The notes beneath the pieces were generated by a model. That model searched no databases and was not told the origin of the DNA. It was given only the letters and a program-made list of their open reading frames with translations. The position numbers and the translations under genes are program-made. A stretch of DNA of 64,000 nt from JAIOQJ01 sp963718635 (GTDB lineage: Bacteria > Planctomycetota > Planctomycetia > Gemmatales > Gemmataceae), in the NCBI GenBank assembly GCA_963718635.1, contig OY970367.1, positions 1,860,001 through 1,924,000 of the forward strand. Reading direction: 5' to 3'. Below, piece by piece: positions 30,746-39,264 of this stretch. Numbering within the stretch: position 1 is the stretch's first letter; each line of letters begins with the position of its first letter.

Positions 30746-31144
30746 ATGAACCAGCTCATCCCGGCCCAGACCGTTTCCTTTTTGAAGCGCTTTCGCTTTG
30801 CCGGCGGCAGTCTGCGTCAATTCCGCATTCGCAACCTGGCCAATCGTCGCTGCACCGGCGAGCTCGCTCTGTTCGTCACCGAGACCGCTAGCGGAGAGCG
30901 TGTCCGCATGCGGATTGTGCTCGACGAGGTCGAAGAGTATCGCTTTCAGCGCCGCCCGGCCACCAGCCTGATCCGGTTGAAAGAGGTCCGCCTCGGCGTC
31001 TTCGATGGCACATTCTATTTCAACCTTGATGCCTTTGTCGATGATGCGCCGCCGGCGCTGCACGACTTCCGGGCGTCGGACGCGTATATTGCCGCGCGGT
31101 CGTTCGCCTGGGAAATAACCCCACCCAAGTCACCTTCCAAATAG
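30746..31144 (+). CDS. Hypothetical protein
   Basis: 132 residues, no family recognised. It is basic at the N-terminus (FLKRFRFAGGSLRQFRIRNL), alternates strands in the middle (GELALFVTETASGERVRMRI) and ends with a conserved-looking FRASDAYIAARSFAWEI. There is no signal peptide or membrane segment. It lies 13 bp before the Dabb-domain gene on the same strand, so the two are probably co-transcribed. Confidence 0.6.
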   Translation: MNQLIPAQTVSFLKRFRFAGGSLRQFRIRNLANRRCTGELALFVTETASGERVRMRIVLDEVEEYRFQRRPATSLIRLKEVRLGVFDGTFYFNLDAFVDDAPPALHDFRASDAYIAARSFAWEITPPKSPSK

Positions 31145-31157
31145 AAAAGAGATTCCC

Positions 31158-31463
31158 ATGCACCTGATGCACAACGTCTTCTTCGCTCTTAAAGACAAAT
31201 CGCCCGACGCCGTCAAGAAACTGGTAGAGGCCTGCAAGAAATATCTCACGGTGCAGCCGGGGATTGTCAGCTTCTCGGCCGGCGCTCGCGATGCTGGCCT
31301 GGATCGCGAAGTGAACGATCAGGAATGGGATGTCGGCCTGCACGTCATGTTCAAAGACCGCGCCAGTCACGACTCCTATCAGGACGATGCGACACACAAC
31401 AAGTTCATCGAGGAAATGAAACCCAATTGGGCCAAAGTGCGGGTGTTTGATTCGCTGATCTGA
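31158..31463 (+). CDS. Dabb (stress-responsive alpha/beta barrel) protein
   Basis: 101-residue ferredoxin-like fold protein of the Dabb family. It begins with HNVFFALKDKSPDAVKKLVEACKKY and contains GIVSFSAGARDAG, the WDVGLHVMFKDRASHDSYQ strand-helix typical of these dimers, and a C-terminal HNKFIEEMKPNW. Family members act in stress responses or as small dimeric enzymes; the role here is unknown. Confidence 0.88.
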   Translation: MHLMHNVFFALKDKSPDAVKKLVEACKKYLTVQPGIVSFSAGARDAGLDREVNDQEWDVGLHVMFKDRASHDSYQDDATHNKFIEEMKPNWAKVRVFDSLI

Positions 31464-31565
31464 CGGTGACAATTGTTCATTGCTGTCCGCAAAAGGAGAT
31501 GATTGCGGCGGCGAGCCTTTGGTTAACGTAAAACTAGGTGATCGTCTGCCTGAGGGATTTAGCAA

Positions 31566-31778
31566 ATGGTTCTAACTGAAAATCAACGGCAGCTTCTTTC
31601 GGAGGTCGAAGGTCTGCCAGCCGAGTGTCTGCCATCGCTGGTTCAGATGATTCGCACCTTTCGCGAAAAGATGTTCTTCGAATCCGCTGCGGATAGTTTA
31701 CGTCAAGGTTGGGCAGAGATTCAACGTGACGATTCCCTGCCGCTTGAGCAGATGTGGGAGGGCATCGATGCCGAATGA
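31566..31778 (+). CDS. Small hypothetical protein (antitoxin-like)
   Basis: 70 residues, helical and acidic, ending DDSLPLEQMWEGIDAE. Length and composition resemble orphan antitoxins, but no toxin is adjacent and no fold is certain. It is followed by 360 bp of repeats. Confidence 0.5.
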   Translation: MVLTENQRQLLSEVEGLPAECLPSLVQMIRTFREKMFFESAADSLRQGWAEIQRDDSLPLEQMWEGIDAE

Positions 31779-32141
31779 TCCGAAGCCGAACATTCAAACC
31801 GGATGTTCGGTTAATTATCCAATCTAACTCACCGCGAATCAGTCAGATTTTAGTAAATCGCCAAACTTTCCAAAATCATTTAGCCACGGATGGAACACAG
31901 AACAAACACGGATAAAACCGAAGACGCTTAATCAACACGTTCGGCTTATCCGTGTTGGGTCCGTGTTTAATCCGTGGCTGAAGAATTTCACTTTGTTATG
32001 GGACGCCGACGGCTGAGAAACTGGTCGTCGGTCTTAGGCAAACCTTTGTTAAATCTTTGTCAATTTTTTTAGTAAATGATCTGAGTCCGACTCGAAGCGA
32101 CGGATGCGGCTTTATCACAGTCGCTAACGCGTCCGGCTCGG
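31779..32141. other. Repeat-filled intergenic stretch
   Basis: No gene. It holds the CACGGAT inverted repeat (31879-31982) and most of the GAGTCCGA-type inverted repeat (32083-32143), which reaches the stop of the convergent permease gene. Confidence 0.7.
31879..31982. repeat. CACGGATTAAACAC inverted repeat, copy 2
   Basis: Arms TTTAGCCACGGATGGAACAC (31879 onward) and GTTTAATCCGTGGCTGAA (to 31982). The outer steps match copy 1 at 26763-26888, while the inner loop is different and shorter. Confidence 0.75.
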
Positions 32142-32143
32142 TC
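32083..32143. repeat. GAGTCCGA/TCCGGCTCGG inverted repeat
   Basis: Imperfect arms GAGTCCGACTCGAAGCGACG and TCGCTAACGCGTCCGGCTCG, at the 3' end of the permease gene. The family also occurs at 26597 and 41905, and half a copy is at about 33650. Confidence 0.65.
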
Positions 32144-33614
32144 AACACCGCGAATCCCCATCCATCCTAGCGCGTTTTGTCGCTCGGGCCGACAGAATAA
32201 AAAGCGGAATGCCCATTAGCATCAGCAGGCCGACAATTAGCGCTTCGGCAGGTTCCTGATCGAGCGCGTACATGCCGCTGCGATAGAGCATGAAGGCGCA
32301 TGAACCGCAGAAGAGAATCGGCAAAACGGGATAGAAGGGAACCTTGAAAGGCCTTTCGCGGTCGGGGTCCTTACTACGCAAGATAAAAAGAGATGACCCT
32401 GTCAACAGGAAGAAAATCCAGAACACCGGTGCCGTGCAAGTAACGATCCGCGCAATGTCGCCAGTCTTTTTGAATTCGGCGCCGAGCTGCATATTGAACA
32501 GCGGCGCGATCGACGCAAGCACTTCGCGCCAATAGACCGCCAATTCGACGATCGCGATCAGCAATAAACTAAACGCCGCTTGGGCGAACAAAGCGCCGTA
32601 CGCGATCTGTGGGCGATCTTCTCTGCCAGCCAACCAGGTGAAGAAACGATGGTCTGCGCCAAAAGTTCCATAGAGTCTCATTCCCGTGAAAAATAGACCA
32701 TTTACAGAACCGAGAGCGGAAATCATCACTAAAAGACTAATCGCTTTGCGACCGGTTTCGCCAAATGGGATTGCGAACATGTCGCCGGCGATCCCCTTTG
32801 AACGACAGACGCCTTCATAGCCCAGAGCGGCCAGGAAAGCGAGATTGACCGCGATATAAATGAGCATTACCAAGCTCGTGCCGATGATCAGCGCCCGACG
32901 GATATTTCGCTTGGAATCCTTCACTTCCGACGCGATGAAGGCCGCTTCGTTCCAGCCGCCGTAGGCATAGAACACTAAGACCATCGTCAACGCTAGATTT
33001 GAGTCAGGATCGGCTTCGCGCGCTGGTGCGATGGCCGCTCCCGGGACCGCAGGTTGTACTAGACAATACAAGCCGATCGCGCATAGCACGGCCAACCCGA
33101 TGAAATTCCCTACGGTCAATGAATTTTGCACAATGCGACCGGGACGCACGCCAATGGCATTGATGAAGGTAAGACAAAGAATGCCGCTGATGGCATAAAT
33201 CAAATTCGAGCTAGGGCCGAGGTCATGAAGAAGTGTGGCGTAGTGGGCAAAGATGTAGGCCATGCACGCGATGCTGCCGCCCGTGCGAATGACCGAAAGC
33301 TCCGCCCAAGCGAAGATAAAGCCGATCTTAGGCCCGTAGGCGCGTGTGAGATAGACATAATCGCCGCCGGCCGTTCGATAAGTGCTGGCCAGTTCGGCAT
33401 AGCATAAGGCGCCCATCAAGGAGACGACCCCGCCCACGAACCAGGCGAGCATGCCGAAACCGGGACCGCCCGCCCCTGCGAAAACGTCGGGGGGATAATG
33501 ATAAATCGACGCGCCAATGATGATGCCGACGATGAGACAGATGGAATCCCACAGCGACAACTGCGGACCCCGAGCCGACGTCTCGAAAATATCGCTGTCG
33601 CTCGGGATGCCCAT
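32142..33614 (-). CDS. APC-superfamily amino acid permease
   Basis: Inner-membrane transporter of 490 residues with about 12 membrane segments. The first carries the unwound-helix motif LIVGIIIGASIYHYPPDVFA, typical of APC substrate sites. Other family landmarks are GALCYAELASTYRTAGGDYVYL and YGGWNEAAFIASEVKDSKRN. The C-terminal part keeps RPFKVPFYPVLPI, which is common to Lat/Cat-type permeases. The substrate cannot be told. There is no operon partner; the gene stands between repeats and the Tm-1-like cluster. Confidence 0.9.
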   Translation of the reverse strand: MGIPSDSDIFETSARGPQLSLWDSICLIVGIIIGASIYHYPPDVFAGAGGPGFGMLAWFVGGVVSLMGALCYAELASTYRTAGGDYVYLTRAYGPKIGFIFAWAELSVIRTGGSIACMAYIFAHYATLLHDLGPSSNLIYAISGILCLTFINAIGVRPGRIVQNSLTVGNFIGLAVLCAIGLYCLVQPAVPGAAIAPAREADPDSNLALTMVLVFYAYGGWNEAAFIASEVKDSKRNIRRALIIGTSLVMLIYIAVNLAFLAALGYEGVCRSKGIAGDMFAIPFGETGRKAISLLVMISALGSVNGLFFTGMRLYGTFGADHRFFTWLAGREDRPQIAYGALFAQAAFSLLLIAIVELAVYWREVLASIAPLFNMQLGAEFKKTGDIARIVTCTAPVFWIFFLLTGSSLFILRSKDPDRERPFKVPFYPVLPILFCGSCAFMLYRSGMYALDQEPAEALIVGLLMLMGIPLFILSARATKRARMDGDSRC

Positions 33615-33679
33615 CCACTCATCTCACTTAAAGGCAGTTTGCAGAATCGTCGCGTGCGCTTCCGGCTCGGATGAAATTA

Positions 33680-34528
33680 CTAAGCTTTTGGATCACTCGG
33701 CATCGCAACCCGCTTGAACCGCTCGACACAGGCAGTGATAGCAATCTCCGTCGGCAAACGTTCGATGCTCGACGCGCCAAAGAAGCCGACGATGCCACGA
33801 GTATGTCTTATGATGTACTCGGCATCCTCAGGTTCGGAAATCGGTCCACCGTGACAAAGCACCAATACATCGGGATTGATTTTCTTGGCGGCATCGTTCA
33901 TCGCTTGCACGCGTTGGACGGATTCATCGAGCGAGAGGGCCGACTTAGCACCGATGTTTCCCTTCGTCGTCAGGCCCATATGTGGAATCAAGACGTCCGC
34001 GCCGGCTTTGGTCATCGCCTCGGCTTCGGTTTCGTTGAAGACATAGGGGCAAGTAAGCAGGCCGATCTCGCGTGCCTCGCGGACCATGTCCACTTCTTTG
34101 TCGTAGCCCATCTCGGTCTCTTCGAGACCCTGTCGCATGGCGCCATCAATGAGCCCGACCGTCGGAAAATTCTGTACGCCGCTAAAGCCCATCGCCTGAA
34201 TTTCGCGCAAAAACAACTTCATGATGCGGAACGGATCAGTGCCGCAAACGCCCGCCAGCACCGGCGTGCGCTTGACGACCGGGAGCACTTCGCGTGCCAT
34301 CTCCACGACAATTTGGTTGGCGTCGCCATAGGGCATCATGCCGCTGAGGCTGCCGCGCCCGGCCATGCGAAAACGTCCGGAATTGTAAATGATGATCAGA
34401 TCGACGCCGCCGGCTTCCGCGCACTTGGCGCTGATGCCCGTACCCGCTCCGCCGCCGATGATTGGCTTACGCGCGGCGACTTGAGCGCGAAGGCGTTGCA
34501 GGCATTCATCGCGGCTGAAGAAACTCAT
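33680..34528 (-). CDS. PEP hydrolase-like TIM-barrel protein (Tm-1 C-terminal domain type)
   Basis: 282 residues matching the PEP_hydrolase/TIM-barrel signal-transduction family: PIIGGGAGTGISAKCAEAGG, DLIIIYNSGRFRMAGRGSL, GVCGTDPFR, GVQNFPTVGLIDG and VLCHGGPISEPEDA. In plants and fungi this domain is the C-terminal half of Tm-1-like proteins, whose N-terminal half (UPF0261) is encoded here divergently at 35241. Its ATG overlaps the stop of the small membrane protein upstream. Biochemical activity is not established for most members. Confidence 0.9.
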   Translation of the reverse strand: MSFFSRDECLQRLRAQVAARKPIIGGGAGTGISAKCAEAGGVDLIIIYNSGRFRMAGRGSLSGMMPYGDANQIVVEMAREVLPVVKRTPVLAGVCGTDPFRIMKLFLREIQAMGFSGVQNFPTVGLIDGAMRQGLEETEMGYDKEVDMVREAREIGLLTCPYVFNETEAEAMTKAGADVLIPHMGLTTKGNIGAKSALSLDESVQRVQAMNDAAKKINPDVLVLCHGGPISEPEDAEYIIRHTRGIVGFFGASSIERLPTEIAITACVERFKRVAMPSDPKA

Positions 34529-34800
34529 TCGGGTAGTGTCGCCCTTTGGTTTTCGGATTCCAGATCGCGCTGTTTACGCCGGATTACGAAGGCTATCGTT
34601 TCCAAAAAGATCAGCACGCCAAGGCCGATCAAAGCCATGTTCAAAGGCACTTTCCAGCGGATGTCTTCATTGGCCGGGTCGCGAATGCCGCCGCTCGCCA
34701 GATAGAGCAAAGAAAGCTCGGCAAAGAGATAGCCCATAGCGCCCAGGATAAGAGCAGCCGGGATTCCCCGACACACGATTCGCAGCAGGAGTTGGCGCAT
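34525..34800 (-). CDS. Small membrane protein
   Basis: 91 residues with two clear membrane segments (IPAALILGAMGYLFAELSLLYLA as two turns; MALIGLGVLIFLETIAFVI) joined by a short soluble loop with DPANEDIRWKV, and a charged tail. It overlaps the TIM-barrel gene by an ATGA junction, so the two are co-translated. No named family is recognised. Confidence 0.7.
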   Translation of the reverse strand: MRQLLLRIVCRGIPAALILGAMGYLFAELSLLYLASGGIRDPANEDIRWKVPLNMALIGLGVLIFLETIAFVIRRKQRDLESENQRATLPE

Positions 34801-34853
34801 ACGTCTCCCTATCGTGAAAGTAATATGGGGTTTATTTCGTTCCCCTTGGGTCA

Positions 34854-35140
34854 GCCGCCACCCCGCTTGTCGGGGTGGAGCGCACGTTCGTAACTAGATA
34901 ATCGTCCTCTATAGACTTCGCCGCCACCCCGCTTGCCGGGGTGGAGCGCACGTTCGTAACTAGATAATCGTCCTCTATAGACTTCGCCGCCACCCCGCTT
35001 GCCGGGGTGGAGCGCAGGTTCGCTTGCAGAACGCTGCTTTGAACCGGTGCTCCACCCCGGCAAGCGGGGTGGCGGCAGAGTGTCACGACTTCCTATCTGG
35101 TTATGAACCGGCGCTCCACCCCGGCAAGCGGGGTGGCGGC
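34854..35140. repeat. CCACCCCGCTTGCCGGGGTGG hairpin array
   Basis: Three direct copies with a strict 66-bp period begin at 34854, 34920 and 34986, followed by two inverted copies at 35049-35076 and 35113-35140. The hairpin core is CCACCCCGCTTGCCGGGGTG. The spacer ACTAGATAATCGTCCTCTAT is also duplicated. It fills the divergent promoter region between the membrane-protein and Tm-1-like genes. Confidence 0.85.
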
Positions 35141-35240
35141 GAATGAAACCTCGGCCGAATCGGGAAATTAATGAATCGGGTATCCTAAGCATATCATTCT
35201 CTAAGTTGCCGTGAATGCGAATTGGTAAAGAGGGAAGAAA

Positions 35241-36446
35241 ATGACGGTTTTGCTGATCGGTACACTCGATACCAAAGGAAGCGAAATTGCCTTCGTCCGC
35301 GATCTGTTAGGGCAAGCCGGAGTCGATTCGCTCGTGCTCGATGCCGGCAGTCTCGGCGTTCCCGCTTTCACCGGCGACATCCCGCGCGAGGTCGTGTTCG
35401 CTGCTGCAGGTTCTTCTTTGGGCGAGATTCAAAAGCAAAACGATCGTGGTAAGGCCGTCACTGCTGCAGCCTTGGGCACGGCGAAGTTGGCCGTTAAACT
35501 GCATCAACAAGGAAATATCGATGGCATCCTCGGCTTGGGCGGCTCGGCGGGCACCACCATCGCCACTGCCGCGATGAGGCTTATCCCTTATGGTCTGCCT
35601 AAGCTGATGGTAAGCACGCTGGCCAGCGGACAAGTTGCACCCTATGTCGGCATCCGCGACATCTTGATGATGCCCGCCGTGGTCGATCTTTGCGGGTTGA
35701 ATCGATTGAGCAGGCAGATCCTGGCGAATGCCGCCGGCGCCATGATCGGCATGCTGCAAGCGCGATACAAGCCGGGAGCGACGGACAAGCGATTGATCGC
35801 GGCCACTATGTTCGGGGTAACCACGCCGTGCGTGGAACATGCGAAGCACATAATGGAAGCGGCTGGCTTCGAAGCGCTCGTGTTTCATGCGACGGGCACT
35901 GGCGGCCGTACGATGGAAGCGTTGATTCAGGATGGTTTGATCGCCGGCGTACTCGATCTGACTACGACTGAGTTAGCCGACGAACTCGTGGGCGGCATTC
36001 TGTCCGCAGGGCCCGACCGCCTGACGGCAGCCGCGATGTGCGGTGTGCCGCAAGTTATCTCGCTGGGCGCTTTGGACATGGTGAACTTCGGCCCGCTGGC
36101 AACGGTCCCTGCGAAATTCGAAGGCCGACGCTTCTACCAGCACAATCCAAACGTGACCCTGATGCGTACGACACCTGAAGAAAACGATGCTTTAGGAAAG
36201 GAAATCGCGCAAAAGGCCAGTGCTGCACGCGGACCAACCACGGTGCTTATTCCCCTGCGCGGAGTCTCGGCCATCGATAAACAAGGAGAACCATTCTGGT
36301 GGCCCGAAGCGGATCGCGCCTTGTTTGATAGCATCCACCATTGGAAAGGGTTCAACGTCAAAGTGATCGAACTCGACCTGCACATCAACGATGCCCGTTT
36401 CGCCGAGGAAGCTGCGCGACACCTGTTGGCAAGGCTCCTCGCCTGA
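35241..36446 (+). CDS. Tm-1-like ATP-binding protein (UPF0261)
   Basis: 401 residues, whole-length match to UPF0261, the N-terminal half of tomato Tm-1, which binds ATP and a viral replicase in plants. It shows the start VLLIGTLDTKGSEIAFVRDLL, the glycine loop GILGLGGSAGTTIATAAMR, VSTLASGQVAPYVG, MFGVTTPCVEHAK and the C-terminal LIPLRGVSAIDKQGEPFWWP. The bacterial role is unknown. The companion TIM-barrel protein is encoded divergently at 33680, so one ancestral two-domain protein appears here as two genes. A sugar isomerase follows 83 bp downstream. Confidence 0.92.
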   Translation: MTVLLIGTLDTKGSEIAFVRDLLGQAGVDSLVLDAGSLGVPAFTGDIPREVVFAAAGSSLGEIQKQNDRGKAVTAAALGTAKLAVKLHQQGNIDGILGLGGSAGTTIATAAMRLIPYGLPKLMVSTLASGQVAPYVGIRDILMMPAVVDLCGLNRLSRQILANAAGAMIGMLQARYKPGATDKRLIAATMFGVTTPCVEHAKHIMEAAGFEALVFHATGTGGRTMEALIQDGLIAGVLDLTTTELADELVGGILSAGPDRLTAAAMCGVPQVISLGALDMVNFGPLATVPAKFEGRRFYQHNPNVTLMRTTPEENDALGKEIAQKASAARGPTTVLIPLRGVSAIDKQGEPFWWPEADRALFDSIHHWKGFNVKVIELDLHINDARFAEEAARHLLARLLA

Positions 36447-36529
36447 AGCCCTTTCTTGGCAACCCTTGCCGCCTTTCCCTGAATCCACAAAATACGGCGC
36501 AACCATTCAACATCTCTCCGGAGCGTTCC

Positions 36530-37381
36530 ATGAAGACCGGTATGAATATGCTGTTGTGGACTTCACACGTCACGAAGGATCATTTCCCGATCCTTGCCGA
36601 CTTGAAGAAGGCCGGCTTTGACGGCGTCGAAATCCCGATATTCGAAGGTGATGCCGCCCATTTCAAGACGATCCGGCACGAGCTCGATTCCCTCGGCCTT
36701 GGCTGTACAACCGTGACCGTCGTCGGCCCCGATGCCAACCCGATCAGCCCGGATGCATCTATCCGAAAAGCAGCGGTCGAACGGCTCTCGTGGGTCATAG
36801 AGATGAATCACATTCTGGGCAGCCAGCGCATGTGCGGCCCTTTCCATTCGCCTTTGGCGGTCTTCAGCGGCAGCGGCCCAACCGACGACGAGAAGAAACA
36901 TGCTGCCGATACGCTGCGTGAAGTCGCCGGACTCGCTCAGAAAGCAGGCGTGACGTTATGCATCGAGTATCTCAATCGGTTCGAATGCTACTTCCTCACG
37001 ACAGCCGCTGATGCCAAAAAGCTCGTGACGGCGGTTGGCCATTCGCATTTTCGCACGATGTACGATACATTCCACGCTCACATTGAAGAGAAGAATCCAT
37101 CTTCCGCGATCAAGACCGTTGCGGATGTGATGGCCCACGTCCACATTAGCGAGAACGATCGCGGCACCCCCGGCACCGGTCAAGTTCGTTGGGACGAAAG
37201 CTTCAAGGCCTTGCGCGAAACCGGTTACGATGGCTGGGTAGTGATCGAGGCATTCGGCCGTGCCCTGCCGGACTTGGCAGCGGCAACGCGTGTCTGGCGC
37301 GATCTCTTCCCATCGCCTTCGGAAGTCTACACCGAAGGTTTGAAATTGATCAAACAGAAGTGGGCCGCCTTTGGAAAGTGA
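36530..37381 (+). CDS. Sugar phosphate isomerase/epimerase (xylose isomerase-like TIM barrel)
   Basis: 283 residues. It starts at ATG 36530 with GGAG seven bases upstream; the in-frame extension upstream of this is not protein-like. AP-endonuclease-2-type barrel: GFDGVEIPIFEGD, CIEYLNRFECYF (metal Glu), FRTMYDTFHAHIEE (metal Asp/His), VHISENDRGTPGTGQVRWDE and the final GWVVIEAFG (metal Glu). This is the pattern of D-tagatose/psicose 3-epimerases. It probably acts in carbohydrate catabolism, and the substrate is not determinable. Confidence 0.88.
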   Translation: MKTGMNMLLWTSHVTKDHFPILADLKKAGFDGVEIPIFEGDAAHFKTIRHELDSLGLGCTTVTVVGPDANPISPDASIRKAAVERLSWVIEMNHILGSQRMCGPFHSPLAVFSGSGPTDDEKKHAADTLREVAGLAQKAGVTLCIEYLNRFECYFLTTAADAKKLVTAVGHSHFRTMYDTFHAHIEEKNPSSAIKTVADVMAHVHISENDRGTPGTGQVRWDESFKALRETGYDGWVVIEAFGRALPDLAAATRVWRDLFPSPSEVYTEGLKLIKQKWAAFGK

Positions 37382-37714
37382 TGCACCTCAGGAGACAGGA
37401 TTTATCAACATCCCTGTTGTCTTGAATAGTATGACATAATCGACACTAACCCGAAGCGTGAGCGAGGCAAACTCCGAAGCGTTAGCCTTATTTTGTTCAC
37501 ACTAACGCTAACGCTTCGGGGCCGCGCCTCGCTCACGCGTCGGGTTAGTATAGTTGATACTGACTTACACTAACCCGAAGCGTGAGCGAGGCAAACTCCG
37601 AAGCGTTAGCCTTATTTTGTTCACACTAACGCTAACGCTTCGGGGCCGCGCCTCGCTCACGCGTCGGGTTAGTGTCACGTCCCGCTTATGTCTGTGTATG
37701 ACAGTCATGTAGCC
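37382..37714. other. Intergenic region with duplicated hairpin
   Basis: 333 bp between convergent genes with no coding signal; occupied by two near-identical 105-bp inverted repeats (37445-37549 and 37569-37673). Confidence 0.75.
37445..37673. repeat. Tandem pair of 105-bp hairpins
   Basis: Each unit reads ACTAACCCGAAGCGTGAGCG ... CGCTCACGCGTCGGGTTAGT, with an inner GAAGCGTTAG/CTAACGCTTC pair. The two units are almost identical and 124 bp apart, so this is a recent duplication or an assembly artefact. Confidence 0.85.
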
Positions 37715-38445
37715 TTATTGTCCCACCAGTTGGAAAAACAGTTCCTCCAAGTCGTGTTCCCCATGGCGCGCTCGTAGCTCTTCGAGCGTACCGACGGTCA
37801 AGATGCGGCCTTGATGCATGATGGCGACCCGATCGCAGAGCTTTTCCACCTCGCGCATGATATGGGTCGAGAACAGAATGCACTTCCCCTCGCCACGAAG
37901 CACCGCAATGCTCTGCAACACCGAGCGCTGCACGAGTACGTCGAGCCCGCTCGTCGGCTCGTCAAAAATTAGCACGGGCGGATCGTGAATGAGCGCGCGG
38001 GCGATCGATACTTTTTGCTTCATGCCCGTACTCATGCGAGCGCCGAGCACATGGCGAAAATCGTTCATTTGCAAGGTCACGAATAGCTTTTCCAAGCGTT
38101 CTTTCAGAACGCTCGGTGTCAGGCCATGCAGCCGCCCGTAGTAGGTCACCATTTCGTAGGCGCTCATTCGGTCGTAAACGCCGGTGTTCGCCGATAGAAA
38201 GCCGATATGATGCCGAACGTCCGCACTCTGCGAAACGACATCGAACCCGGCAACCCGCCCCTGCCCGAGGTCGGTTTCAGAACGGTGCAGAGCAACCGTA
38301 GTGTTGTTGTCTTGCCGGCGCCGTTGGGCCCAAGCAGCCCGAAGATTTCGCCAGGCTTAGCCGTGAACGACATGGCATCAACGGCCGGAATGCTCTTCCC
38401 ATCCGCGTTACGAAACGTTTTGCAAAGTGATTCGACTTCAATCAT
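37715..38445 (-). CDS. ABC transporter ATP-binding protein, NatA-like (frame-interrupted)
   Basis: ATPase of about 243 residues. Walker A is LLGPNGAGKTTTLRLL, the signature is MSTGMKQKVSIARAL, Walker B is PVLIFDEPTSGLDV, and the H loop is FSTHIM. One base is missing in a G-rich run at about 38259-38275; restoring it gives GRVAGFDVVSQSADVRHHIG and then FLSANTGVYDRMSAYEM. The overall order matches sodium- or drug-export ATPases. A permease would be expected downstream, but only repeats and then a convergent gene are present. The ATG overlaps the stop of the membrane protein upstream. Confidence 0.88.
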
Positions 38446-39230
38446 GGGCTGCCTGCGTTGGAATCGATGGTGGAAGAGTCTCCAACTTTGCCTGGCTCAT
38501 CAGTTGACCATGCTTGAAGGCGAGCCAACATTTCCGGGGTGAACTCCGCGTTGACCAATGTTCGACGGCCGATGCGCAAATGCACTTTTCGCGAACTGCC
38601 AAACAGCACGCGCCCTTTATCTTCGATGTCGATGTCGTGCCGATCGACGATGAGATTGTCGTAATCGTTTTCGTCGGCGACGATCACCAGATCAGCGACC
38701 CGCTTTGCCTTCCAGCGCAGGCCCATGCGGAACTCGACGAAATCATCGGTTTCAATCCACTTTTCTTCATGTATTTCGGCCATTAGGTCGTCAAACCACG
38801 CCAATTGTTCGATTGTAGGCGGATCCCGATAGGCGTCACGAGCATAAGAATAGCGTCGGATCAAACCGAAGCCGGCCATCACAAGCATCAGATTGAAGAC
38901 AAACCAGCCCCAGCCGATGTTGCCGCCGTTCTGAAGCGCGAAGATCTCGACCGACAACCGCCAGGCACCGACCGTAATCAGCAGGCCCGCTTCCAACACG
39001 ATGCCGAACGCGGAAGGATAGAGCAGATTGCGGATCCCGACCAACGATTCCACAACCCCTAAGGCGATACAAGAATAGTCGGCGACTTGACCGTCAAAGG
39101 TAGCGGTGCCGAATACGAGAATTAAGCAACCCCAGACAATGCCGCCGCGCCCGCTATCACGGAGGTGTTTACGCGTGGTGCGAAAATCGGCGATTTTCTG
39201 CAAGCGCTCCAGTGGCGGGTCACGGGTCAT
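38442..39230 (-). CDS. Hypothetical membrane protein with cytoplasmic domain
   Basis: 262 residues. Four predicted membrane segments lie in residues 28-130 (GGIVWGCLILVFGTATF; SCIALGVVESLVGIRNLLY; GIVLEAGLLITVGAWRL; WGWFVFNLMLVMAGFGLI). A soluble C-terminal domain of about 130 residues follows (WFDDLMAEIHEEKWIETDDF, RKVHLRIGRRTLVNAEFTPE). It is translationally coupled to the ABC ATPase. It does not resemble a NatB-type permease, so a transport role is only a guess. Confidence 0.7.
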   Translation of the reverse strand: MTRDPPLERLQKIADFRTTRKHLRDSGRGGIVWGCLILVFGTATFDGQVADYSCIALGVVESLVGIRNLLYPSAFGIVLEAGLLITVGAWRLSVEIFALQNGGNIGWGWFVFNLMLVMAGFGLIRRYSYARDAYRDPPTIEQLAWFDDLMAEIHEEKWIETDDFVEFRMGLRWKAKRVADLVIVADENDYDNLIVDRHDIDIEDKGRVLFGSSRKVHLRIGRRTLVNAEFTPEMLARLQAWSTDEPGKVGDSSTIDSNAGSP

Positions 39231-39264
39231 GAAGAATCTCGAACGGTGGCGGCGATCTCCACGG

